DNA of 33,786 nt. It comes from SKW197 sp049970095. Its GTDB lineage: Archaea; Thermoplasmatota; Thermoplasmata; Lutacidiplasmatales; SKW197. The notes beneath the pieces are model-generated. The model saw only the letters and a list, made by a program, of their open reading frames with translations, was not told the DNA's origin and ran no database searches. Made by a program: the position numbers and the translations under genes. The stretch covers positions 1 through 33,786 of the forward strand of contig JBMFNP010000016.1 of the NCBI GenBank assembly GCA_049970095.1. The letters are read 5' to 3'. How positions within the stretch are numbered: the stretch's first letter is position 1; each line of letters opens with the position of its first letter. Of this stretch, positions 25,212-33,300 are shown piece by piece.

Positions 25212-25293
25212 ACCTTTTTCTCAAACATTTTTAGGGGAATTTTCCCCGCAACCTCTTAATTTTGTTTTGTTTCTGCGCAAAATTTAACCGTTT
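25212..25293. terminator. Convergent intergenic region with T-rich tracts and a small hairpin
   Basis: Between the ends of the subtilase and reductase genes. It has T tracts directly after the subtilase stop (CCTTTTTCTC) and a hairpin GGGGAA (25234-25239)/TTCCCC (25242-25247). T-rich sequence is the usual archaeal termination signal, so it may end transcripts from both sides. Confidence 0.5.
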
Positions 25294-26514
25294 TTACAGA
25301 AAATATTTTGAGAGTTTCAGAGATTCTACAATTCCAAAGCGTTTCATGATTTTTGATTTCTTCTTTTTAAGGATTGCAAAAGAATATGCTCTACTGCCCT
25401 TATGGTGAAGCATGTTTGCAAGTGCATCTCGCAATTCTTCATCAGTTTTTGCAAGGCGGATTACTGCATCTGCAACCTTATCTGCCAGTTCATGACCATA
25501 TAGCGTTTTTGCAATTCTGTTTCCGTACTCAATGTCTGCAAGGTAAATCTCTTCCTGTACAGCGTCAGAGTATTCTTTCAATTTCCCTGGATTCTCAAGG
25601 GAAATGGCCTCGCTAAGAAGCTCTGCAGCCAGTCGTGCAGACCTTATTCCATTGTAAATACCATGATATGATAGAGGGTCTGTGAGTCCTGCTGCCTCTC
25701 CTACAAGCACATATCTCCTACCATATATTTCAGGGAGAACTTGGGTGGGTACAATTCCTGCAAATATGTATCTCTTCTCAAATTTTTTCGGTGAGGCACC
25801 TTTCATTCTTTCTTTCATGTGCTCACTTTTGAATACAAAGTTATTCAATTTATCCGCCACTTTTTTATCCAAATGGAGTGCATATGTGCCTACAGTCACA
25901 CCGTTTCGTTTCGGGAATACCCAGCAATAACCATAAGACGCATATTTGCTGTCAAAATAAAATTCTACAGAATTTCCAAATCGCTCATCTACAACCTTGG
26001 AAGGCATCTGGAACTCATACTGAAGCATATATATGTGAGGTGGCAGTGGCTTTCCAAAGAACTTCATTAGCAGAGAATTCATTCCGAACGCACCTACACA
26101 ATATTTTGCCTTTATTGTTTCCCCACCTGCTTGGACTGACACATATTTTTCCTTTAATTCCAATTTTTTCACTTCACATTTGTACCTTATTTCAGCCCCG
26201 TTTTCTTCAGCAAGGTCACGAAGATATTGATGATATTCAGAAGGATAAACTAGGGCACCAGGATACTTGTTAATATTCAGTTTCAGTTCCACACCTGTGC
26301 ATGTGTAGAGTTTTCCTGTATCTGCAACTCTCTCTATCACCTTTTTATCAACTGGCTCCAGTTCTCTCGCTGCGTAGTTTATGTACCCAGCACAGGGTTT
26401 ATAACTTTTCTCGGCTTTTCTTTCCAGGACAACCACCTTAAGCCCTTTCTTTGCAGCTCTCTTCGCAAATGTGGCCCCTGATATGCCCCCACCAATCACG
26501 ACAATGTCATACAT
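25294..26514 (-). CDS. Geranylgeranyl reductase family flavoprotein
   Basis: FAD enzyme of the family that saturates geranylgeranyl chains of archaeal membrane lipids. The 406 residues start with the FAD dinucleotide fold (IVVIGGGISGATFAKRAA), then CAGYI, the family motif YGYCWVFPKRNGVTVG (about 195-210), and the second FAD motif LVGEAAGLTDPLSYHGIYNGI (about 287-307). ATG 26514 is favoured over the adjacent GTG 26517 because a TATA-like CAAATATAATATTG (26531-26544) lies about 23 nt before it. It follows the MFS gene by 33 bases, so some read-through is possible. Membership of the lipid reductases rather than a related quinone or chlorophyll-type reductase rests on archaeal origin. Confidence 0.85.
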   Translation of the reverse strand: MYDIVVIGGGISGATFAKRAAKKGLKVVVLERKAEKSYKPCAGYINYAARELEPVDKKVIERVADTGKLYTCTGVELKLNINKYPGALVYPSEYHQYLRDLAEENGAEIRYKCEVKKLELKEKYVSVQAGGETIKAKYCVGAFGMNSLLMKFFGKPLPPHIYMLQYEFQMPSKVVDERFGNSVEFYFDSKYASYGYCWVFPKRNGVTVGTYALHLDKKVADKLNNFVFKSEHMKERMKGASPKKFEKRYIFAGIVPTQVLPEIYGRRYVLVGEAAGLTDPLSYHGIYNGIRSARLAAELLSEAISLENPGKLKEYSDAVQEEIYLADIEYGNRIAKTLYGHELADKVADAVIRLAKTDEELRDALANMLHHKGSRAYSFAILKKKKSKIMKRFGIVESLKLSKYFL

Positions 26515-26547
26515 CACATAGAAGATAGAGCAATATTATATTTGAAT

Positions 26548-27711
26548 TTAACCTTTGATAGAGCGCAGGACTCTATCATGATAGAAATAAATGGCAAGTG
26601 GTATCACTCCCAGAAAAACTATCAAACTTCCAGTCCTGAACACCGCACTGAAGCCCTCAACAGGCGTCAGATAGCCTGCTGTGAAACTTCCAAGTAAAGC
26701 TCCGAGCCCCATACCCGCATTGATCATCCCGATTGCCCAGCCCTTTTCTTCAATAGATACACTCTCAGAACTTGCAGCAGTTACAGGTAGTACAAAAAAC
26801 AGCCATACTGGTAAAACCCAGATCACATATATCAAAATGAGCGAATTTGTTATAGAAAGGATAAACCAGATTACTGAGTATGTGAGAATTCCGCAGGCAG
26901 CAATCTTTATCTTGCTGTACCTGTCAGTACATATTCCCGCAATGTAACTTGCAGGAATCCCCAAGAGACTGGAACTCGCAATAAACACTGCAGTAATTTT
27001 CACACCTGTTAGCACACACTCACCAAGTGCTATTGAAAAGTTTGATATATAGATAGGAAAAATTGAAAAAATCGTATAATTTCCCCACATCACAACCGTT
27101 GCAACTAAAAACAGAATAAATACTCTAATGTTATTCCCAGGTTTTTTCGCATTTGTTCCGAAAATGACATCCTGAGATATAACTATGAAGAAGGTTCCTA
27201 TGCCCCCTGAAAATGTAAGTACCGCTGAGAATAAAAGCATAAAATCATGTGAAAGATTTTCTGATGGCAATAGATAGACAAACGCAATTGCACCAGCAAC
27301 TACACCGACATTGGAATAGACATTCAGCATCCCAAGAGATTTTCCTTTCCTCTCTGAGGTATCTGATACTATGTTCTGAAGTAGAACCTGTGAACTCAGG
27401 AGAAGTGTCTGGAGAGTACGGAGTATGAGCAAGGTTATCGGTTGAACAAATGGCAGAAGTAAAAACATTAAACATCCAGTTCCACAGCCAGCAATTGCAG
27501 GCAATTTCCGTGTTCGTATCCGATCAGAGAGCCAGCCCCAAAAGTAATTTCCAACAACCTGTGCAGCAAGGGGCAAGCCAGTAATAAGTGTGGCAAGAAG
27601 ATAGTTATTACTGGTGTGAAGCAGATAAATTGGAAATACTACAATCACAGCACCATTTATGAAATTGAACATCATCGTTGAGAGCAAGACACTATTGGTG
27701 AACTTTTGCAT
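26548..27711 (-). CDS. Major facilitator superfamily transporter
   Basis: 387 residues with about 12 membrane helices. The MFS loop motif appears after helix 2 (GWLSDRIRTRK) and again in the second half (GICTDRYSKIK), as expected from the internal duplication of the fold. Substrate not recognisable; resembles drug/sugar-type efflux carriers. Divergent from the N7TM-DUF835 receptor gene. A palindrome (27739-27757) abuts its TATA box (27730-27738), which lies about 24 nt before ATG 27711 (leaderless). Confidence 0.88.
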   Translation of the reverse strand: MQKFTNSVLLSTMMFNFINGAVIVVFPIYLLHTSNNYLLATLITGLPLAAQVVGNYFWGWLSDRIRTRKLPAIAGCGTGCLMFLLLPFVQPITLLILRTLQTLLLSSQVLLQNIVSDTSERKGKSLGMLNVYSNVGVVAGAIAFVYLLPSENLSHDFMLLFSAVLTFSGGIGTFFIVISQDVIFGTNAKKPGNNIRVFILFLVATVVMWGNYTIFSIFPIYISNFSIALGECVLTGVKITAVFIASSSLLGIPASYIAGICTDRYSKIKIAACGILTYSVIWFILSITNSLILIYVIWVLPVWLFFVLPVTAASSESVSIEEKGWAIGMINAGMGLGALLGSFTAGYLTPVEGFSAVFRTGSLIVFLGVIPLAIYFYHDRVLRSIKG

Positions 27712-27729
27712 AGAGGTTCAAAAAACAAA

Positions 27730-27803
27730 CTAATATTTGCAACTTTAGGAAAGTTGCTAACATTCATCTGGTTTAATTTACAAGCTTTGCAAATATTTAT
27801 ATT
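27730..27803. promoter_or_regulatory. Divergent promoters with a palindromic operator candidate
   Basis: GCAAATATTAG (minus, 27730-27740) serves the MFS gene, and CAAATATTTATATTT (plus, 27790-27804) serves the receptor gene, about 27 nt before ATG 27824. GCAACTTT (27739-27746) and AAAGTTGC (27750-27757) form a perfect 8-bp inverted repeat with 3-base spacer AGG. It sits where the MFS promoter's BRE would be. Confidence 0.6.
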
Positions 27804-27823
27804 TCAGAAATACATAGGAGAGC

Positions 27824-29494
27824 ATGGAGAATATGGAATCTATATACTACCTCTTTGGCACAATATACTTAATTACTACAGTTGCACTGGTATATGTGGC
27901 ACATAGGGGTTACTGGGCAGACCCGAAAGGCAGGAAAAACAAACTCTTCATACTTCTCTGTATCCAGACAATAATCTGGTGCGTTGGGGAAACAGGGTAT
28001 TGGTTCTCTGCAGAAAAGGCTATGGTTCTGGGTTTTTACCACTTCAAGTATGTAGGTATAATAATGACTGGTCCCGCATTCTTTCTAATTGCAAATGCAG
28101 TGCCCATCTGGAGAAACATTTTAAACAAGCACTGGCTGATTTACACAATTTATGCAATTGCATTTGTTTTTGAGTTCCTCTGCCTCACAAACCCCCTAAC
28201 TAACATATTCTTTTCAGGATACATAGAAAATCCTATAGCTCCAGGAAAATACTATGGCATTCTCACTCAAGTGTGGTGGGTATATGCCCTTGGTTTTGAG
28301 TACCCGATTATTCTTCTTGGCATTATTTCACTTTTATTCTCAATCAAGCAGGCAAGAACAAAAATTGAAAAAGCCCAGGCAAAAGCCATGATTGTTGCGG
28401 TAATTGTTCCACTTGTAGGAAATGCTTTAAATCTGGCTTCCACTTTGACACCTGACCCAACATCCCTTGCGATGAGTTTCGTTGCAATTGTGCTGGGATA
28501 TGCAATCTCAAAATATCGGCTGATGTCCTTCGCACCAGAAACAGAAAAAATGGATGGAATAAAGGAGAAAATCCCTGTTGCACTTGAGCATGGCTATAAC
28601 TATCTGGTTATGGACAATTCCAGCACTACATATTTCCTGCTGCGTGCAATGTGCACACAGAGACCCGGGCTATGCGTGACTGGAAAGCCACCCCCATCCG
28701 TTAGAACCAGATTCAAAATTGAAAAACTTCCAATTCTCTGGGTTACTGAAGTAGAAACAGAGGAACAGTCAGCAAACCCCGAGCGCCTGGATTTTGAAAT
28801 CACGCAGAGCATCATAAACTTCATGCGAGAAAACCCTGGCTCCACAGTGTTCATAGATGATATTGAGTATCTCACAATAAAGTGCGGTTTTGATGCTGTT
28901 ACCAATTTTCTGAAGGACATTGCAGATGTAGCCTCAGCCACAGCCTCCACATTTATTGTTCAGGTAAGACCATCATTTCTTGAAGAAGAACAGAAAAAAC
29001 TTCTTGCATCAATGTTTGATAAAAAGATAGAAGCACCCAAGATAGAGTTGGAGAAGGTAGCGCCCAGAACTGTGCTGTATTACAGGAAGGAGGACACCTT
29101 GGAAATAATTTCGCACAGAATACCAGTGAATGAGAGAGTACTTGTGATTACAAGGACACATCCGAAGAAGGTTGCGAAATTTTTCAGCAGGGGGGAGTAC
29201 TACTGGATTACCGACCTTGACATAGAAGATGTGAAGACAATTAAGCTAGAGGCTGTGGACACGGATTTTATTCTTGCGATAAAGGGTGCAATAAAGTCAG
29301 GAATAAAGTACATAGTGATTGATGGGTGCGATGTTGTGAAAATCAAGGTGAGCATGGAAAAATATCTTAGTTTTGTGAAAGATCTCACAGACCTGGCATA
29401 CAAGCACAGCATCTTTCTCTACTGTGTGGTGGAAGTTAGTGATGAGAAAGAGAACGCAGTCATCATGTCCAGATTTGATGAAGTTGTGAGGTGA
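27824..29494 (+). CDS. Membrane receptor: N7TM sensor plus two DUF835-like domains
   Basis: 556 residues. The first 230 or so hold about seven membrane helices of the type found in histidine-kinase N-terminal 7TM sensors (HRGYWADPKGRKNKLFILLC, then GETGYWFSAEKA). The cytoplasmic part contains a DUF835 domain (about 250-400) with YLVMDNSSTTYFLLRAM, GSTVFIDDIEYL and STFIVQVRP. A second, weaker copy follows (about 410-555) with ERVLVITRTHPKKVA and KYIVIDGCDVVKI in matching positions. No histidine-kinase, cyclase or phosphatase motif is visible, so output is unknown. DUF835 is known as a signalling-associated domain of archaea. Divergent from an MFS transporter it may control or accompany. Confidence 0.8.
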   Translation: MENMESIYYLFGTIYLITTVALVYVAHRGYWADPKGRKNKLFILLCIQTIIWCVGETGYWFSAEKAMVLGFYHFKYVGIIMTGPAFFLIANAVPIWRNILNKHWLIYTIYAIAFVFEFLCLTNPLTNIFFSGYIENPIAPGKYYGILTQVWWVYALGFEYPIILLGIISLLFSIKQARTKIEKAQAKAMIVAVIVPLVGNALNLASTLTPDPTSLAMSFVAIVLGYAISKYRLMSFAPETEKMDGIKEKIPVALEHGYNYLVMDNSSTTYFLLRAMCTQRPGLCVTGKPPPSVRTRFKIEKLPILWVTEVETEEQSANPERLDFEITQSIINFMRENPGSTVFIDDIEYLTIKCGFDAVTNFLKDIADVASATASTFIVQVRPSFLEEEQKKLLASMFDKKIEAPKIELEKVAPRTVLYYRKEDTLEIISHRIPVNERVLVITRTHPKKVAKFFSRGEYYWITDLDIEDVKTIKLEAVDTDFILAIKGAIKSGIKYIVIDGCDVVKIKVSMEKYLSFVKDLTDLAYKHSIFLYCVVEVSDEKENAVIMSRFDEVVR

Positions 29495-29555
29495 GTGGAG
29501 AGAATGTAGGTGCTGCATTCTTGTGGTGGGAATAAGAGCATAAAAAGATACCAAA

Positions 29556-29587
29556 TACATTTATATTTCCAACATCTTTTTACTCTC
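29556..29587 (+). promoter_or_regulatory. Promoter of pyrF
   Basis: ACATTTATATTTCC (29557-29570) is TATA-like and centred about 25 nt before ATG 29588. This rules against the longer upstream reading from 29510 and implies a leaderless mRNA. Confidence 0.55.
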
Positions 29588-30238
29588 ATGCTTCCGAATA
29601 TGAAAGGGCTAATACTTGCTCTGGATATGACCTCTGCCGAAAAAGGGATTTCAGTATTCCAGAAAGTGTGTTCATACATTGAGGCTGTAAAGGTGAATTA
29701 TCCTATAGTGCTTTCTGCAGGCACGAAAATTATCAAAACACTCTCTGAGAAAAAATATGTGCTGTGCGATTTCAAAATTGCAGACATTCCCAACACCAGC
29801 AGGTTGATTGCAGAAATTGCATTTGAAAATGGTGCATCTGGGGTAATTGCACATGCATTTACTGGCAGGGACTCCCTGAAGGCAGTTAAAGATGTTGCGG
29901 AAAAGTATGGCGGGGAAGTTTTTGTAGTGGTAGAGATGAGTCATCCTGGCGGTGCGGAATTTACAGCAAAGCATGCAGAGGAGTTTGCATACCTCGCAAA
30001 GGAAGCTGGAGCAAGGGGAGTAATTGCACCTGCAACCAGGCCAGAACGCATCAAGAAAATCAGGGAAATTATTGGTGAGGAAATGCTGATACTTTCGCCA
30101 GGAGTGGGAACCCAGGGTGGAGAGCTGAAAAAAACAATCAGTGCTGGTGCAAACTACATAATTGTCGGAAGAAGCATATACGAAGCAGAAAAACCGGATG
30201 AGATAGCAAAAGAGATGCGTGCCGCAATTTCTACATAG
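29588..30238 (+). CDS. pyrF: Orotidine 5'-phosphate decarboxylase
   Basis: Last step of UMP synthesis: OMP to UMP plus CO2. The 216 residues have the catalytic DxKxxD motif (LCDFKIADIPNT), a substrate Lys in AVKVNYPIVLSAG, and the phosphate-binding end VGTQGGELKKT and YIIVGRSIYEAEKP. Start chosen at ATG 29588: the family begins with MKGLILALDM shortly after, and the TATA box is 25 nt upstream. It stands between the receptor and the surface-protein gene on the same strand, with its own promoter. Confidence 0.95.
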   Translation: MLPNMKGLILALDMTSAEKGISVFQKVCSYIEAVKVNYPIVLSAGTKIIKTLSEKKYVLCDFKIADIPNTSRLIAEIAFENGASGVIAHAFTGRDSLKAVKDVAEKYGGEVFVVVEMSHPGGAEFTAKHAEEFAYLAKEAGARGVIAPATRPERIKKIREIIGEEMLILSPGVGTQGGELKKTISAGANYIIVGRSIYEAEKPDEIAKEMRAAIST

Positions 30239-30243
30239 GGATG

Positions 30244-30290
30244 TATGCTACCAGAGATATAATCCTCTTATAGCATAGTTTTATATATTT
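30244..30290 (+). promoter_or_regulatory. Palindrome and promoter before the surface-protein gene
   Basis: TATGCTA (30244-30250) and TAGCATA (30271-30277) are perfect arms, with AGAG (30253-30256) and CTCT (30265-30268) nested symmetrically inside. The TATA box GTTTTATATATTTCC (30278-30292) follows directly. The structure may be the pyrF transcript end or an operator. Confidence 0.5.
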
Positions 30291-30324
30291 CCTTCCTATT
30301 AGAGAGCCCAACGGAGGAAAAAAC

Positions 30325-33300
30325 ATGACAATAGTGCTCAATACAAAAAATGGTGCAGTACTGGACCGCAGAAACGGTGCAGGGATTAAAAGAGTGGGAG
30401 CAGTTAACGGGCTTACAAACGGTTCCGGTATGACAAATGGTAATAGCTTGCGGACAAACGGGAGAAATAAGGGTACGAATGGCACAAATATGAAGGCAGG
30501 ACTGGCAATTATTGTATTCCTAATCCTGCTGATTCCGCCGATAATGATACTCATGGGACCTGCTGAAAAAATGAAGATAGATGGAGATTTAAGTGACTGG
30601 GCAGACAAGGCGGCAATTGAACAGAATCCTGCAGGCATGGGAATTCCAATCACAAAATATGCTGTGGACTATGATAGCAAATATGTGTACTTCTATGTGC
30701 AGGTGCAGAGCCCACATGCAGTATTTGAAAGCACTGGCAATAATCGGGATAATATTGTGATTTTCCTTGATACTGGCGATTCTGGCTACAGAGTTGATGG
30801 GATTCAGGCAAAATACAAGGTTGAGATTTCTGGCAGTGATGGAAATGTGGTTTCTGCCTCCCTCTCCGAATACAAAGGAAATGGAATGGACTGGAGCTGG
30901 GAATCAAAAGGTTCAATAGAGGCAAAGGCAAACATTGGCGTAATTGAAGGGAGAATAAAGAAGGCAGACATTGGTGATAAAGAGCCAACACTCTATATTC
31001 TTGCCCAGAGATCTGATGGAAGCACAGGCAGAAGCATACTCCCTGCAAATAAGATGATGCAGGGAATTGCAATCACACAGACGGGAATTACTGCCGAAAT
31101 TATACAGCCAGATGCAAATGCCACATTGCTCACATTCAATGCAAGGGCATATGGAAAGGATACATTGCTCACAAGCATAACTGTAAAACGCATGGGTGCG
31201 TACACGGGTGCTCTGAACCTCACGCTGGTGGATGCGACAAATACCGTGGTAGGTAATGCCATATTGAAAGAGAATGAGGTGACAATCAGCATTGGAAGGA
31301 ATGTAAGCACAGCCTCGGATGCATTGTTCAAAATAGTGTCTGATGTTAGTGGAATAAATGGCAACTCAATTGGGTTGCGAATATCTGGTGCAAAGGCAGA
31401 AGGGATTGCAATTATCTACGGAGAGACAAAGATTGTGTATGTGGGTGCACCAACTGGCATAATAATAGATGGAGCATTCGGTGATTGGGCACAGATTCCT
31501 GCACACGATGACCCCCAAAATGATGTAAGAATGCAGCCATCAACCCTGCCAGTAGATAAAAATATTGATATAAATGCTACAAAATACACAAATGACACAA
31601 ATAATGTTTACTTTTATGCAAAAGTTTATGGAGACAAGATATTTGCAGGACTTACCCAGATCTATCGTGGAATTGCGGGACAGCCAGGTGGTGCTTCTCC
31701 TGCACTCATAGAATCAATAGATGCTTATGACTACGCGTACATCAATTACACAGACACAGCGATTGGAAAGGAGTATTCCATCCAGATCACAGGAAAGAAT
31801 GGGGAGATAGTAAGCAAGAAGGTGCTGGAGAGAGAAATCACGGGTGGGGTCTGGAAGGAGAGCCAAACACTCAACGGAAGTTTAACAGTTGCATGTGCAG
31901 GAGGAGAACTGGAGTTAGGAGTGCAATATTCAGGACAGATCACCACATACAGAGTTGAGATGACAAACTGGGAAGGCAGTGATGCAACAGCGGAGTTGCA
32001 TGTAAGCAAGGTGGGTGGAGGAACAAGAACAACATACCACACAATAAATGTGGATGGAGATATGAGCGACTGGGCTAGCGATGAATTGATAGCGACAAGA
32101 AATGGTTGTAGCCTCTATATTACCTGGAATGCAAGCAACCTCTACATTGGATGGACTGGCACTGATTGGGGCGGAGGGGGTGATTTCTTTGCGTACTTTG
32201 ATTCTGTATCAGGAGGCACTGCAACATCTGTTGATTGGGGTGGAACCCACACATTACCATCTGCCATATGGGATTATGCGTTCTGTGCAGAAGGTGCAAG
32301 TTACTGGAATCTTAGAAAATTTGATGGAACTGCATGGCAGGCAGATCAACCTTACAATGGGAGCACATACTGGGGAAGCGCCACGAACAACAATACAGAG
32401 ATGAGTATTCCGTTTAGCGACATTGGTATTTCGGAACCAGGCACAGCAACCCTAAACATACTGATTTTTGCACAGTGGGAAGATGCAGTAAATGTATGGA
32501 ATGCATTTCCAGTTGAGAATCCTGCAAATAATTCTGGCTCACAGACATTCACACATTACTACACAATAAGTGGGCTTGGTAATGGAACAGCACCCAATCA
32601 GATGAAAACATGGTGTCCTCCGATACACATTAATGGCGATACCGAACTTGCAACTAATGCAAGTGTGTGGAACTGGCCAGGTAATGGCTCACAGGATAAT
32701 CCATACATAATTAAGAATTACTACATTGACGCAAAGGGCGGAAAGTGGGGCATATACATAGAGAACACCTCAAGTTATCTGGTTATTCAGCGGTGTTATA
32801 TAACTAATCAGACAAGTATATCTGCACCCTCCGCTGGCATTGCATTGAGGAATGTTTCCAACGCAAAAATCCTGGAAAACACACTTATGAATGTTATCCA
32901 TGGAATGCGAATAGATACCTGGAGCACCTATATCATTGTGGAGAACAATACTGTAAATCCGAACCAGCGCGGAATTTATCCATACCAGGCAAACTACACG
33001 GTGATAAGAGGCAATGTGATTACTGGTGGAGGCACAGCAGGGATTTACCTCAATGATGCCAATTATGCTGAGGTAGCAAACAACACTATAACCGGAAGTT
33101 ACAATGGGACGCAGGTATATTCCAGCGAGAACTGTACATTCATGTATAACAATATTTCAAACTGCCTGAATTTTGGAATGTACCTTTACACATCATCCAA
33201 AAACAATATAGTGACTAACAACACATTCTACCATAACACAAAGTACGCAATCAACATCTCTTCAGGTTCTACTGGAAATCTCATTTATCACAACATTTTC

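Noticed and set aside
24662..25228. 188-codon minus-strand frame opposite the end of the subtilase gene
   Set aside because: Ser/Val-rich shadow of the Ig-like repeats; no recognisable domain and no promoter.
30231..31364. Minus-strand frames opposite the start of the large surface gene
   Set aside because: The plus frame is open for the whole remaining window, has a ribosome binding site and clear domains; the opposite frames have neither.
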